Shown here in pieces: positions 24,827-32,383 of a stretch of 44,427 nucleotides of DNA. Source of the DNA: a virus; IMG/VR virus record IMGVR_UViG_3300023174_000282, positions 1-44,427 of that record; one strand, given 5' to 3'. Position 1 is the first letter of the stretch. Each line of letters begins with the position of its first letter. Below the pieces are notes generated by a model, which made no database searches, was not told where the DNA came from, and saw nothing but the letters and a program-made list of their open reading frames with translations. The position numbers and the translations under genes are program-made.

Positions 24827-25095
24827 GGTTTTTTTCCCAATTTTTCGCGTTCTTCAAGCAGTCTGACTTTGACTTGAAGTTCGTTGATGTGTTGCATCAA
24901 ACCTTCTTTTAGGATGGCGCGACGCTCGGCGCTAATAGGACTATCAGTGGGGACACCCTCCTTGGTAATCAAGGCGGGCATCTGCCCTTCAATCTTGGTC
25001 AGACGTTCAGAAAACGAATTCACTTGCCCAAGGAGCCATGCCAGAGACATGACAACGATGGGAATGACTGCTTTGAGTGCGTCTGACCAATTCAT
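24823..25095 (-). CDS. Small membrane-anchored coiled-coil protein, possible spanin-like
   Basis: A 90-residue protein. Residues 7-25 (LKAVIPIVVMSLAWLLGQV) are one transmembrane helix or a signal anchor; 27-90 are a hydrophilic helix with a heptad-like C-terminal part (INELQVKVRLLEEREKLGK). That is the shape of an Rz-type inner-membrane spanin, but also of small phage membrane anchors of other function. No partner lipoprotein (Rz1-like) frame was noticed. It overlaps the holin start by ATGA and follows a 56-residue gene, so it belongs to the lysis cassette. A lysis role is likely; which one is unsure. Confidence 0.65.
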   Translation of the reverse strand: MNWSDALKAVIPIVVMSLAWLLGQVNSFSERLTKIEGQMPALITKEGVPTDSPISAERRAILKEGLMQHINELQVKVRLLEEREKLGKKP

Positions 25096-25098
25096 GTC

Positions 25099-25269
25099 TT
25101 ACTCCGCAGTAGAGGCGGGTTGTGCGGCCTCGGGCATAGGCATCTGGGGGATGGCTTGCTCTTGGATCGCTTGGATCAACTGTGCAGTCTCTTGGTAAGG
25201 CTTAGTACCCAAGTACTGAAGAACAGCGTTCAACAGAGGGAGGGTCAGTGCAATTTTTTGGTCGTTCAT
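25099..25269 (-). CDS. Small conserved protein before the lysis cassette (56 aa)
   Basis: Read on the minus strand, ATG at 25269 opens a 56-residue frame ending TAA at 25099-25101: MNDQKIALTLPLLNAV, a hydrophobic/amphipathic helix continuing to LQYLGTKPYQETAQLIQ, then a Pro/Ala-rich tail ending STAE. GGAG lies seven bases before this ATG; an in-frame ATG two codons upstream is too close to it. The frame fills a gap of 224 bases between coding regions and ends three bases before the next start. Similar short 'LTLPLxNAVLQYLGTxPY' proteins occur beside phage lysis genes to my knowledge, with no known function. It is short enough to be missed by length cut-offs. Confidence 0.75.
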   Translation of the reverse strand: MNDQKIALTLPLLNAVLQYLGTKPYQETAQLIQAIQEQAIPQMPMPEAAQPASTAE

Positions 25270-25284
25270 TTTCATTCTCCAATA

Positions 25285-25304
25285 CCGCTGTGATGGGGCA
25301 GCGG
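25285..25304 (-). other. Stem-loop before the 56-residue gene
   Basis: CCGCTG (25285-25290) can pair with CAGCGG (25299-25304) around an eight-base loop. On the minus strand it lies between the stop of the 113-residue gene and the ribosome site of the 56-residue gene. No T-run follows, so it is unlikely to terminate; it could stabilise mRNA or set the level of lysis genes. Confidence 0.3.
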
Positions 25305-25319
25305 CTTACCCCAAAAACA

Positions 25320-25661
25320 TTATGCCGCAGGAGGAACAGGTTGTGGCACCCAAGGCAAAGGCGGTGTGACAATTGGTGGGTTAATTTGATTGTCAATCTG
25401 CGACTGCACGTTGGCTTCCACACCCATTTGGTCAACACCGTTTGCCCAGCACCAACCCAAAACTTGTTCTTGAGTCAGGTCAGGGTAAGGGGTGAATGAA
25501 CCTTCAGGCATCGGGAATGATGCCGTGCCGTAACACGTTGCGTTGTATGTGTCTTGAACACCATTACAGCGCCAACCAGCACTGACGACAACATCAGTGT
25601 AGGAACCCTCAGTGGGTTTGCACTGCATCCATTCGATAATCCAAGTAATAGTTGCTGTCAT
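25320..25661 (-). CDS. Fibre-associated conserved protein, Cys/Trp-rich with Pro tail
   Basis: Starting at ATG 25661 gives 113 residues (MTATITWIIEWMQ). The first 60 residues form a beta region with several Cys (CKP, RCNG, TCYG), probably a small Ig-like or beta-sandwich module. A helix follows (LTQEQVLGWCWANG ... VEANVQSQIDNQ), and the end is Pro-rich with LPW. The pattern of a short beta domain, then 'YxDLTxxQVxGW', then 'QIxxQINPPxxxxPLPW' is recurrent in small proteins encoded beside tail fibres. The start overlaps the upstream stop by ATGA. Function is unknown; fibre cap or assembly factor is a guess from position. Confidence 0.68.
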   Translation of the reverse strand: MTATITWIIEWMQCKPTEGSYTDVVVSAGWRCNGVQDTYNATCYGTASFPMPEGSFTPYPDLTQEQVLGWCWANGVDQMGVEANVQSQIDNQINPPIVTPPLPWVPQPVPPAA

Positions 25662-25924
25662 GCTGATGTACCTTGGCGTTGAAACATTGCCGCCACTTGT
25701 GCTTGATGTGCGGCGATAACTTCTGGAGTCCAAGCCGCATTGCAAATTGCCGCAACATTGGCGGGGATGCCAGTCAGGTCTTGGCCCGGCGTGAGGCTTG
25801 AACGGTGAAAAGTTTTGCTCAATTCATTGCCATCTTCCATGATGCGTGTTGCTTCACGATAGAGAACAATGCCGTTTTCGGTAACGGTGATTTGATCAAC
25901 ATTGGTAGTTTTGGTGATTGACAT
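25658..25924 (-). CDS. Fibre-associated conserved small protein
   Basis: Starting at ATG 25924 gives 88 residues; AAGGAAA lies six bases upstream. A longer frame to 25963 reaches into the fibre gene and has no ribosome site. The sequence has two beta strands (VDQITVTENGIVLYREATRIM), a polar segment with HRSSLTPGQDLTG, and a C-terminal helix (IAAHQAQVAAMFQ). Such proteins are commonly found just after tail-fibre genes and are thought to help fibre assembly, but no activity is established. It is coupled to the next gene by ATGA. Confidence 0.7.
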   Translation of the reverse strand: MSITKTTNVDQITVTENGIVLYREATRIMEDGNELSKTFHRSSLTPGQDLTGIPANVAAICNAAWTPEVIAAHQAQVAAMFQRQGTSA

Positions 25925-25937
25925 GGCGTTTCCTTTT

Positions 25938-28832
25938 TTAAGCAACCTGATAGAAAATTTCACAGTTTATATAAGTAGCGGCAGTTAGAGCAGAAGTAGG
26001 TACGTTGGTGTCCGCATTGTTTTGATACCTTACGCCCATAGAAGTTGATGAATTTTGAACGAAGTGATAAACCTGCCCAGCATACGCTGAATTAGACCAT
26101 TCGCCACTTTGCATAGCACTAGCAAACTCTTGATATGCCCCGCGATAAGACGATGTAAATGGCAAACCTGAAACGTAAATTTCACCACTTCCGCCAGAAA
26201 CACTGCTTACTTTAAGACCATACTGCACCCAAACATACGACCCAATTTTTACATACCTGGCACTTATATACGCATATCCAACTGTCGGGTCAGTTGATGA
26301 ACCCCGCACCGCTGGAGTCCAAGTACCTTCCTCATAATCATCTAAGCAGTTTGCATCGCTGGATGGTGATTGACTTGCTGGGAATGTGATACCAACCCCG
26401 TCAGCAGTGGTGGTTGCGCCATACAAAGAAACATTGCCAGTACCATTGACATTTAAAATGTTGTCAACGCCATAAAGCCCCAAAGTAACCAAGTTTGAAT
26501 TAGAAGCGGCTCCTACATATTTGAAGCCAAAATATGCAGAATTTCTAAGATTGCCTTCTCGACCAATAAAAGTAATTAAATTGGTGTTAGCAGTCATGTT
26601 AGAGGCAAACGAGGTGTCCACCCAATTAAAACTTGAGTTGGCAGACGTTACATCATATTTAATAAACGGCGTGCCATTGGTAGCAGTACCAGCCACTTGA
26701 AGTTTTGCGGTAGGCGCTGTTACTCCAACACCTAAGTTGAAACCAATAAGCGTATTGCCACCTGTTGACCAAGTTATCGCCGCATCCGTACGGTAGTTTG
26801 TGCCGCCTGACAGATTTTCTTTTGTAATCGAAACCGACTCGCCGCCAGTAGTGCTGGAAGCATTTTTGCCAAGCGCCCAAGTACCAGTGTAGGATGCACC
26901 TTGTGCAGCTTCAACACGCAGGTATAGGCCTGAATATCCAGATGACGCCGGATTTATAATAATCCCTTCATTCCAAGAGCCAGCGGGTGCCGTCAACATA
27001 ATGCCGCCGTAATCAATGGTATTTCCAATTGACAACGTGCCGCTGTTTTGAAGCACCATTTTTGTAGTGCCATTAGTACCAAAATAGATAGGGGCACTTG
27101 TTCCATACCGAGTTTCAATGGTCAGTGAACTAACAGTAGAACCCGTTCTATTCAAACGAATATGTGCGCCATCACCCCCTGATGTGTTTTGGAACTGAAG
27201 AATTCCACCTATACTTGATCCGGGGCCAATTGCAATTGTGTTGTAGCCAGCATAATTGGTTGGAGTACAGCCTAAGCCAAAGTTACCCGGGGTTGTGAAT
27301 CGCGCCCACTCCGTTGTGGAGTCTGTTCCAAATACGATTGGGCTTGTACCCCCAGAAACAATACCAAGTCCCGCTGGGGCTTGGATGTTCATACTGTTTG
27401 CACCAAGGCTAAAGTTGCTCCCACCGCTGTAAGTTGAGCCGTACACATAAATACCCATTCGTGCGGTATCGGCAGAATCTGTGGAAAAGTTTGCTACAAA
27501 ACCACCATTAGCGGGCAAATTTGACGAAACAACGTACAGTCTTGATGTGGGTGATGCACTACCAAGACCAAATAGGCCGCTGGCGTTAAGCGTCATTGGC
27601 TGAGTAAAGGTAATGTTATTCCCCGCTGTGCCTGAGCCAGCGGTATACCACCTAGCCTCACCGTTTACCATCACAAATTTATTTGCGCCTGTCCCACTTA
27701 TCAAATACTGCTCTGGTGAGCCGTCAGTAGGGTAATAAGAGTTTTGAGAAAGAATTGCGGCTGTGCTTGTCGCAATACCGTTGTTGTAATTACTCAATGA
27801 AGAAACATTACCAACTTGAATTGCTCTAGCTGTTGTTGAGTTCCAAGCACTAGGAGTAACCGCCACGCCCAAGTTATTACCATCAAACACCAGCGCAGTG
27901 CCACTTGTGGCAACCTTACTTCCGTTCAAATACAGCACGCCGTTCGCTGTGCCGCCTGAGAGGGTTACCGCACCAGTAATAGCCAATGTGCTACCAAACG
28001 AAGTTGCTCCCGCAAAATAATTTGCGCCAGAATTTACGTACAGAGCGTATGGATTGGTGATCGTTGCGCTACCACCTGCGGCAGGGGCACCAGCCACATA
28101 CAGCGTAGAAGCAAAACTGTACGTGGTCACATTACTTGTGGACAGCGTAGGCGCAGAGAGGCTGTAAAACGGAGCCATCGCCGCAATAGTGCCTGACGAG
28201 GTAGTGTCGGTGTACGTAGAAGCCACACCATACAAGAACGCAGGTGCAGTGACAGTCAGCGCGGCGGCGGCAGAGCGGCCTGTGGAGGGCAGTCTTACCA
28301 AGTTTTGAAAACTCACAGGAGAAGCAAACGTGCTGGTCGCGTTGACAGTCAGCGTATCGGCGGCGGCGTCACCAAGGATGGTATTACCCGTGACAGTGAG
28401 GTCAGTGAGCGTTAACGCACCGCCACTGGAACTGACCTTCACAAAGTCAGAACCGTTCCATGCCACTGTTGCAGATTCACCTTTGGCAATCGTCACGCCT
28501 GTGGTTGGGCCAACACCACGAATCACAATAGACTGAGTGCCACCAGAAGCGTTGATCACCACATACATCTTGGACTGCGCAGGAGCAGTGATGTTGCGGG
28601 TCACAGTACCCGAGGCAGGGTTCCAGAGAATGATTGCTTGTCGGGCTTGATTGGATGCACCCGTGGTGGTAGACAGGGTGATGTCCGCATCGGTTGTGAT
28701 GCTGGTCGTACCTGCAATGGCGGTGTCCAGCAGTGAGGTGATGGCGGTGTTTACCGTGTCACCCCAAGTACCAGACAGTTCACCCGTGACTGGGAGGGCC
28801 AGACCAAGGAGGGAGGTATATGCTGTCGTCAT
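25938..28832 (-). CDS. Tail fibre / receptor-binding protein
   Basis: A 964-residue Ser/Thr/Gly/Ala-rich protein with long runs of short beta strands and few charged residues, typical of trimeric fibres. The N-terminal 130 residues (LLGLALPVTGELSGTWGD ... ITAPAQSKMYVVINASGG) form the virion-attachment type of module found in many phage fibres. The middle repeats phrases such as 'xGxLGxG..TPTAxLxV'. Near residue 870, YEEGTWTPAV begins a C-terminal beta domain common at fibre tips. It is followed by two small accessory genes and the lysis cassette. It should determine host recognition, and its distal part is expected to be the most variable region of the genome. No cleavable chaperone domain was recognised. 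Confidence 0.8.
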   Translation of the reverse strand: MTTAYTSLLGLALPVTGELSGTWGDTVNTAITSLLDTAIAGTTSITTDADITLSTTTGASNQARQAIILWNPASGTVTRNITAPAQSKMYVVINASGGTQSIVIRGVGPTTGVTIAKGESATVAWNGSDFVKVSSSGGALTLTDLTVTGNTILGDAAADTLTVNATSTFASPVSFQNLVRLPSTGRSAAAALTVTAPAFLYGVASTYTDTTSSGTIAAMAPFYSLSAPTLSTSNVTTYSFASTLYVAGAPAAGGSATITNPYALYVNSGANYFAGATSFGSTLAITGAVTLSGGTANGVLYLNGSKVATSGTALVFDGNNLGVAVTPSAWNSTTARAIQVGNVSSLSNYNNGIATSTAAILSQNSYYPTDGSPEQYLISGTGANKFVMVNGEARWYTAGSGTAGNNITFTQPMTLNASGLFGLGSASPTSRLYVVSSNLPANGGFVANFSTDSADTARMGIYVYGSTYSGGSNFSLGANSMNIQAPAGLGIVSGGTSPIVFGTDSTTEWARFTTPGNFGLGCTPTNYAGYNTIAIGPGSSIGGILQFQNTSGGDGAHIRLNRTGSTVSSLTIETRYGTSAPIYFGTNGTTKMVLQNSGTLSIGNTIDYGGIMLTAPAGSWNEGIIINPASSGYSGLYLRVEAAQGASYTGTWALGKNASSTTGGESVSITKENLSGGTNYRTDAAITWSTGGNTLIGFNLGVGVTAPTAKLQVAGTATNGTPFIKYDVTSANSSFNWVDTSFASNMTANTNLITFIGREGNLRNSAYFGFKYVGAASNSNLVTLGLYGVDNILNVNGTGNVSLYGATTTADGVGITFPASQSPSSDANCLDDYEEGTWTPAVRGSSTDPTVGYAYISARYVKIGSYVWVQYGLKVSSVSGGSGEIYVSGLPFTSSYRGAYQEFASAMQSGEWSNSAYAGQVYHFVQNSSTSMGVRYQNNADTNVPTSALTAATYINCEIFYQVA

Positions 28833-28844
28833 GTGTTTTCCTTA

Positions 28845-29603
28845 TTAGACTGTCTGGACAGGAGTCCAACTTTGGGTTTGCGCATCATTGATATTTTGCC
28901 AGTTTGCGTCTTGGTTGTCATCAATTGGTTCCCAAAGGAACCGGGCGGTAAGAGCGTCTGCAATCGTGGCATTTTCTGTTAAGTATGCGTAGAAGATTGA
29001 GGCCGAGACTACATCTATCTCCGAAGCCACGGCAGATTCAGAAACTGAGGTTTCAAGGGTGTGGGCAGCGGACGCCGTTTCTGATCCTACGGCGCTTTCG
29101 CTCACACTTACAGGCATTACATGCTGGGCAGAATTGGTTTCTGAAGCGGTGGCAGTTTCACTGACGCTTGCAAAATACGCAAAGTTGGCGTCAAGCGCCT
29201 CTGAAGCCGTTGCAGTTTCAGAAACTGAAGTGGCGAAGGCTTGTTGTGCGGAAAATACCGTGTCCATGCGCCCCCCCGCTGTAACGGCACACGCAAACAC
29301 TTGTTGCGCTGAGTTGGCGTCAGACATCGTAGCTGTCTCGCTCATAGACACATTCAGTGTGCTCGGTGCTACCGATGCGGCATCACTGACTGACGCACCA
29401 TCCTCAACACCTGAGAAGAAGTTATGGAACGGTGCTACAAAATCTATGCCTTCGGCAGTCTCGTTGACCGCGCCACTCAATGTGCTTCCAGCGACTACTT
29501 CTGATTCTGAGGCCGTGGCTGTGTCCGAGGTGTCGCGGTAGTAAACCGACATACCCCATCCAGCTTCACCCCAAGTGCCAGAACCCCAGCCGCCTTCAGC
29601 CAT
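28845..29603 (-). CDS. Tail protein with SETA-type repeats
   Basis: A 252-residue protein. It begins with WGSGTWG and GWG motifs (5-17), then about six repeats of 20-22 residues with the core VSE(T/S)A-x2-SE followed by x3-A-x5-7-V (about 85-225). The C-terminus has two W-x2-I-x-D-x-Q units (WEPIDDNQ, WQNINDAQ) and ends WTPVQTV. Repeats with alternating Ser/Glu/Ala suggest a beta-rich or beta-helical rod. The WGSGTWG motif also occurs in the nozzle protein, suggesting contact with the same tail surface. The gene lies immediately before the tail fibre and two bases after a 59-residue gene. Likely a fibre-linker or tail-spike adaptor; inference from position and repeats. Confidence 0.7.
   Translation of the reverse strand: MAEGGWGSGTWGEAGWGMSVYYRDTSDTATASESEVVAGSTLSGAVNETAEGIDFVAPFHNFFSGVEDGASVSDAASVAPSTLNVSMSETATMSDANSAQQVFACAVTAGGRMDTVFSAQQAFATSVSETATASEALDANFAYFASVSETATASETNSAQHVMPVSVSESAVGSETASAAHTLETSVSESAVASEIDVVSASIFYAYLTENATIADALTARFLWEPIDDNQDANWQNINDAQTQSWTPVQTV
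29030..29345 (-). repeat. Coding repeats of the SETA tail protein
   Basis: Imperfect repeats about 60-66 bases long encode VSETA-x2-SE-type units; the plus strand shows recurrent 'ctgaagc-gttgcagtttcaga/ctgac' phrases. Period and spacing vary slightly, so it is an old, diverged array kept for protein shape. Confidence 0.8.
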
Positions 29604-29604
29604 A

Positions 29605-29784
29605 TCAGGCTCCGGTCAATTGATCTTCGTCGAACCAGCGTTGATGCTCTACACCCGTAGCATCTTCCCACTCCACCAGATATTGAACGACACCGTTTTC
29701 ATCCATGCGCAGGGCGATGACTGGGCCTTGTGGCACAACAGCGGAGAGTTTTACAACTTCACCTTTTTTGAAAGTAGTAGCCAT
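29605..29784 (-). CDS. Small SH3-like protein resembling YodC (59 aa)
   Basis: An ATG at 29784 on the minus strand opens a 59-residue frame to TGA at 29605-29607. AAGGAGAG lies six bases before the ATG. The sequence begins MATTFKKGEVVKLS, has a strand-turn-strand 'VIALRMDENGVVQYLVEWED' and ends RWFDEDQLTGA. This 'KGExVxL ... G.V.Y.VEW ... RWF.E..L' layout is that of short SH3-like barrels such as the YodC/DUF2158 group, proteins of uncertain function. It fills the otherwise empty 190 bases between two tail genes; the SETA gene starts two bases after the stop. Could be a small tail or assembly protein. Confidence 0.75.
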   Translation of the reverse strand: MATTFKKGEVVKLSAVVPQGPVIALRMDENGVVQYLVEWEDATGVEHQRWFDEDQLTGA

Positions 29785-29794
29785 GTGTCTCTCC

Positions 29795-30376
29795 TTATGC
29801 GGCGTCGAGGCTGAACGTGTATGTCACGTTCAATGTATCACCAGAGGCAACCACACGGTCACCGGGGGCGGCGAAGTCAGAAGCGGAGAACAGGATACCT
29901 GTCGTGCCACTCTTGGTGTTGTTGCTGGTCAAGAACGCGCCGCCAACGGTGGCAGTTGCGTTGATGGTGAACGCCGCAGGAGAAGCCGAGTTGGTGATCA
30001 CAGAAGGATCAGCGGTCGTTGCTGTACCAAACGTGCAAGCAGGGCGCGTGGCGTTGCTGTAAGGGACGATCTCAGTCCAACCAGCGTGTGAAGACATGGT
30101 GTCAGATGCGGCAGGGTTGTTACTTGCGGCGGCACCGTACAAGCCGATATACCAAGTGGCAGTGTAAGAACTGCCAGAGAAGTACTTGCTGTTCATGTCT
30201 TGCAGACCTACGTTCACCACAAGGTTGTGCAGTGCTTCAGACCACTTGAGGTTACCCTCAGAGTCATGACACTCGATTGTAAATACACCGCCAGCTTTGG
30301 CATGACCATCGGCACTTGCAGCGCGGGTCAGCATTGCACCAATGGTGTCTTGAGAGGATGCTTTGTCGTTCAACAT
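29795..30376 (-). CDS. Structural tail protein, conserved beta-rich
   Basis: ATG 30376 with AAGGAG seven bases upstream gives 193 residues; a longer frame to 30487 has no ribosome site. Residues 20-75 contain KAGGVFTIECHDSEGNLKW and ALHNLVVNVGLQDMN, a phrase shared by podovirus tail-associated proteins; the rest alternates strands with Ser/Thr/Ala loops (AGWTEI, SGTTGILFSASDF, LNVTYTFSLDAA). No catalytic residues. Probably a small virion component near the adaptor or a fibre-binding protein, since the adaptor gene and tail fibre lie either side. Exact role unknown. Confidence 0.65.
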   Translation of the reverse strand: MLNDKASSQDTIGAMLTRAASADGHAKAGGVFTIECHDSEGNLKWSEALHNLVVNVGLQDMNSKYFSGSSYTATWYIGLYGAAASNNPAASDTMSSHAGWTEIVPYSNATRPACTFGTATTADPSVITNSASPAAFTINATATVGGAFLTSNNTKSGTTGILFSASDFAAPGDRVVASGDTLNVTYTFSLDAA

Positions 30377-30386
30377 GGTTGACTCC

Positions 30387-30806
30387 TTAATTAAAGCGCA
30401 ACAGCGCAGATGTGGATGTGTTCTCAGGCATTTGCACTGTGAACGAGGTTTGGCAAGTTTTATCTGACCCAAAGTCCAACACAGCAACAGACTTGTTGCC
30501 CTTGCTGAAGTTATAAATCAACGCGCCACGACACGTGAACGCCGCTGGGTTCCAGACGGAGTTGGCGAAGTCCACGTACACGATACCGTTGGCAGACGTG
30601 CTGATCGTCACACCTGTGAGGATGTTCCCACCTGCTGTGTAACCCGTACCAACAACTTCATACGAAGTGTCATACACGGTGGTGCTAGGGCCAAGCGTAG
30701 CTAGACCCGTGTACAGCGCCAGCTTGAGCGTGTCCGTAGAGAGGTCTTGCTGTGCCAGCAAAATCTGTTGCTTGAAGCTGGTGGTGAGCGTTTGTTGAAT
30801 AGACAT
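30387..30806 (-). CDS. Conserved structural protein downstream of the adaptor
   Basis: A 139-residue protein. Residues 1-25 are helical (TLTTSFKQQILLAQQDLS); then LKLALYTGLATLGPSTTVYD and a repeated set of beta strands (EVVGTGYTAGG; VYVDFANSVWN; RGALIYNF; SVAVLDFG) to the end. The pattern 'ALYx...VYxxxxEVxGxGYxxGG ... RGAxIYN ... AVLDFG' is recurrent in podovirus-like phages next to adaptor genes. Its start shares one base with the previous stop (TGATG), so it is coupled to the adaptor. A head-completion or tail-attachment role is inferred. Confidence 0.68.
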   Translation of the reverse strand: MSIQQTLTTSFKQQILLAQQDLSTDTLKLALYTGLATLGPSTTVYDTSYEVVGTGYTAGGNILTGVTISTSANGIVYVDFANSVWNPAAFTCRGALIYNFSKGNKSVAVLDFGSDKTCQTSFTVQMPENTSTSALLRFN

Positions 30807-31468
30807 CAGACCACCTGTACCCGAGCTTGACCATCACGGTAAGCGTCTTGACGTTGTTTGCCATCACCCAACTGTTTCAACTGGATCATTGCGCGGTCAT
30901 ACATGCTCTGATACAGCGCGATCATGTCGGCCTCACCCTTCATATAACGAATCGCCTCAATCAACGTACCGTTGAGGAGCGCGGAGTCGAAATTGTCCCC
31001 CAGCCAAGTTGTTTGGGCAGTAACGATGGACTCGGGGTAATAGTAGTAATGAAGCTCAGTGCCGTACTGCACATCTGGCGTTGGGCCAAGGATGAACGTG
31101 AGTTCGTTGGGCAGTGCAGAGTTGGGGCCAAAGATGGCGTAATGCGCGGGTTGCCCCGTGTCAGTAGCCTTGGGGTACGCCTCACGAATGAAGTTCACGT
31201 CCTTGGTGAGCAAGTAGGTGTACTCGTTGGCGTTTGGGCCTGTCAATGGGTAGATTGCAATGGAGTAGACCGACAAGAAATCGTTAGGGGCAGACAAGTA
31301 CTTGTTGTTGGCAGTCGTCAACCCAGTCACGTTCTTGCGCAAGTTTGCAATCTGAACAGTGTTGTAAATCTTCTGCTCTGCTTGCTTGATGAACATGTCC
31401 ATGTCAACTGTGGGAAACGTGTTCTCACAGATGTCTGCCACAAACGTAACGAGTTCGGTATACGTCAT
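30806..31468 (-). CDS. Head-to-tail adaptor protein
   Basis: A 220-residue mostly helical protein with a beta insertion, matching the podovirus adaptor/tail-tubular-A type: an N-terminal helix pair (TYTELVTFVADICENTF ... DMFIKQAEQKIYNTVQI), YLSAPNDFLSVYSI, 'VNFIREAYP', FGPNSALPNELTFILGP, 'ELHYYYYPES', then helices near 165-205 (LIEAIRYMKGEADMI). In relatives this ring binds the portal and starts the short tail. It follows the small basic gene cluster; a second adaptor-like gene is at 32384-33316. Which of the two contacts portal and which forms the next ring cannot be read from sequence. Confidence 0.7.
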   Translation of the reverse strand: MTYTELVTFVADICENTFPTVDMDMFIKQAEQKIYNTVQIANLRKNVTGLTTANNKYLSAPNDFLSVYSIAIYPLTGPNANEYTYLLTKDVNFIREAYPKATDTGQPAHYAIFGPNSALPNELTFILGPTPDVQYGTELHYYYYPESIVTAQTTWLGDNFDSALLNGTLIEAIRYMKGEADMIALYQSMYDRAMIQLKQLGDGKQRQDAYRDGQARVQVV

Positions 31469-31475
31469 ATCAACC

Positions 31476-31742
31476 TCACGCCATTGGGCCTCGGGCCATT
31501 AAACCTTTGGTAGCTGCACCTGTACCGCGAATCTTGATACCACTGGTCTTAGCTGGCTTTTCACCAGCAGATTTGCTAATGCTACCCACACCCATATCCA
31601 CAGTATCTGCTTTGCTACGGTTGGGGCCAGAGCCGGGATTAGACGAGGCTTTTACAACCTTGCCAGTCATTGTGTGTGGTACGGCATAAACGCTGGCGTC
31701 ACCAACTTCTTTGCCACCCATCTTTTTGCTGAATGTAGCCAT
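31476..31742 (-). CDS. Small Gly/Lys/Ser-rich virion-cluster protein
   Basis: An 88-residue basic protein with no hydrophobic core. It opens MATFSKKMGGKEV, has a variable middle and ends SGIKIRGTGAATKGLMARGPMA, a phrase I have seen at the end of small proteins in related phages. Disorder is likely over most of its length. It follows the 65-residue protein by two bases and precedes the adaptor by seven. I see no motif for activity; a cement, scaffold or DNA-neutralising role in the virion is possible because of the positive charge. Confidence 0.6.
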   Translation of the reverse strand: MATFSKKMGGKEVGDASVYAVPHTMTGKVVKASSNPGSGPNRSKADTVDMGVGSISKSAGEKPAKTSGIKIRGTGAATKGLMARGPMA

Positions 31743-31744
31743 GA

Positions 31745-31942
31745 TTAGCCTCCAGACTGATTTTTGGCGCGAGAAAGATTGCGACCAAATTTTTTGCGAT
31801 CCATAGACGTAGGGCCACCTTTCTTCAATTTCAAAGAAGTGCCTTTACCGCCCTTGTGTTCTTGCGCATCATGCTGCTTGAACGCTTTTTTGATCATGGC
31901 TTTATCTTGAGCCAAATCACTTTTCATACTTTCTTTAGCCAT
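31745..31942 (-). CDS. Small Lys-rich protein with GGPTSMDRKKFGR motif
   Basis: Start at ATG 31942 (second of two) gives 65 residues with AAGGAG six bases upstream; ATG 31945 is too near. It is a charged helix (MAKESMKSDLAQDKAMIKK) followed by KGGKGTSLKLKKGGPTSMDRKKFGR, ending RAKNQSGG. The 'KKGG' box resembles those of neighbouring small proteins. Very basic and probably disordered at the C-terminus. It overlaps nothing but is only two bases from the next gene. Conserved in this gene position in phages of this type as far as I recall; no function known. Confidence 0.62.
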   Translation of the reverse strand: MAKESMKSDLAQDKAMIKKAFKQHDAQEHKGGKGTSLKLKKGGPTSMDRKKFGRNLSRAKNQSGG

Positions 31943-31952
31943 CATAGACTCC

Positions 31953-32381
31953 TTATGTCGTGACAATCGTTACTGTACCAATTTGTGACACTGATACCAA
32001 GTAGTTTGGCGTCAGACCATCATCATTTAACCGCGAACCACCAACAGGGTTCCACCCCCACTGGAACACACGGCTACCTTCACCCGGTACCCCATCACCA
32101 TCTTTGTTGGTGCCAGAATCGGGAAGCAATTGCAGTCCGGTGTACCCCGACTGCGTATAACTCAAATCAGGACGTGGTTCACGCAACGCTTGCGGGTCAT
32201 CCACTGGGTACATACCCAACTGCAATTGCGGCTGATCAGGTTCCCAGCATTGGGAACACACTTTGATGGAAACCTGTTTGGTTTTGATGATCAGCTTCTT
32301 CAGGTCTTTGAGCTTAAAACGAAAGCCACAGCGATCACACTCGGCAATCGCTTTCTTACCTGATGCAAACCTATTTGCCAT
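31953..32381 (-). CDS. Zinc-ribbon structural protein
   Basis: A 142-residue protein. Residues 11-46 contain two CxxC pairs (Cys15, Cys18 and Cys42, Cys45) 23 residues apart with basic residues between: a zinc ribbon. The phrase 'CSQCWEPDQPQLQLG' continues into 'PVDDPQALREPRPD'; the rest is Gly/Asp/Thr-rich and ends with beta-like 'VSVSQIGTVTIVTT'. Such ribbon proteins occur between adaptor genes in many podovirus-like phages. The C-terminal strands may add to a tail ring. It starts two bases after the upstream adaptor-like gene, in the same message. Confidence 0.7.
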   Translation of the reverse strand: MANRFASGKKAIAECDRCGFRFKLKDLKKLIIKTKQVSIKVCSQCWEPDQPQLQLGMYPVDDPQALREPRPDLSYTQSGYTGLQLLPDSGTNKDGDGVPGEGSRVFQWGWNPVGGSRLNDDGLTPNYLVSVSQIGTVTIVTT

Positions 32382-32383
32382 GA

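Noticed and set aside
30827-31513. 228-codon plus-strand frame opposite the adaptor gene
   Set aside because: The minus strand adaptor has matching neighbours, coupling and family text; the plus frame has none.
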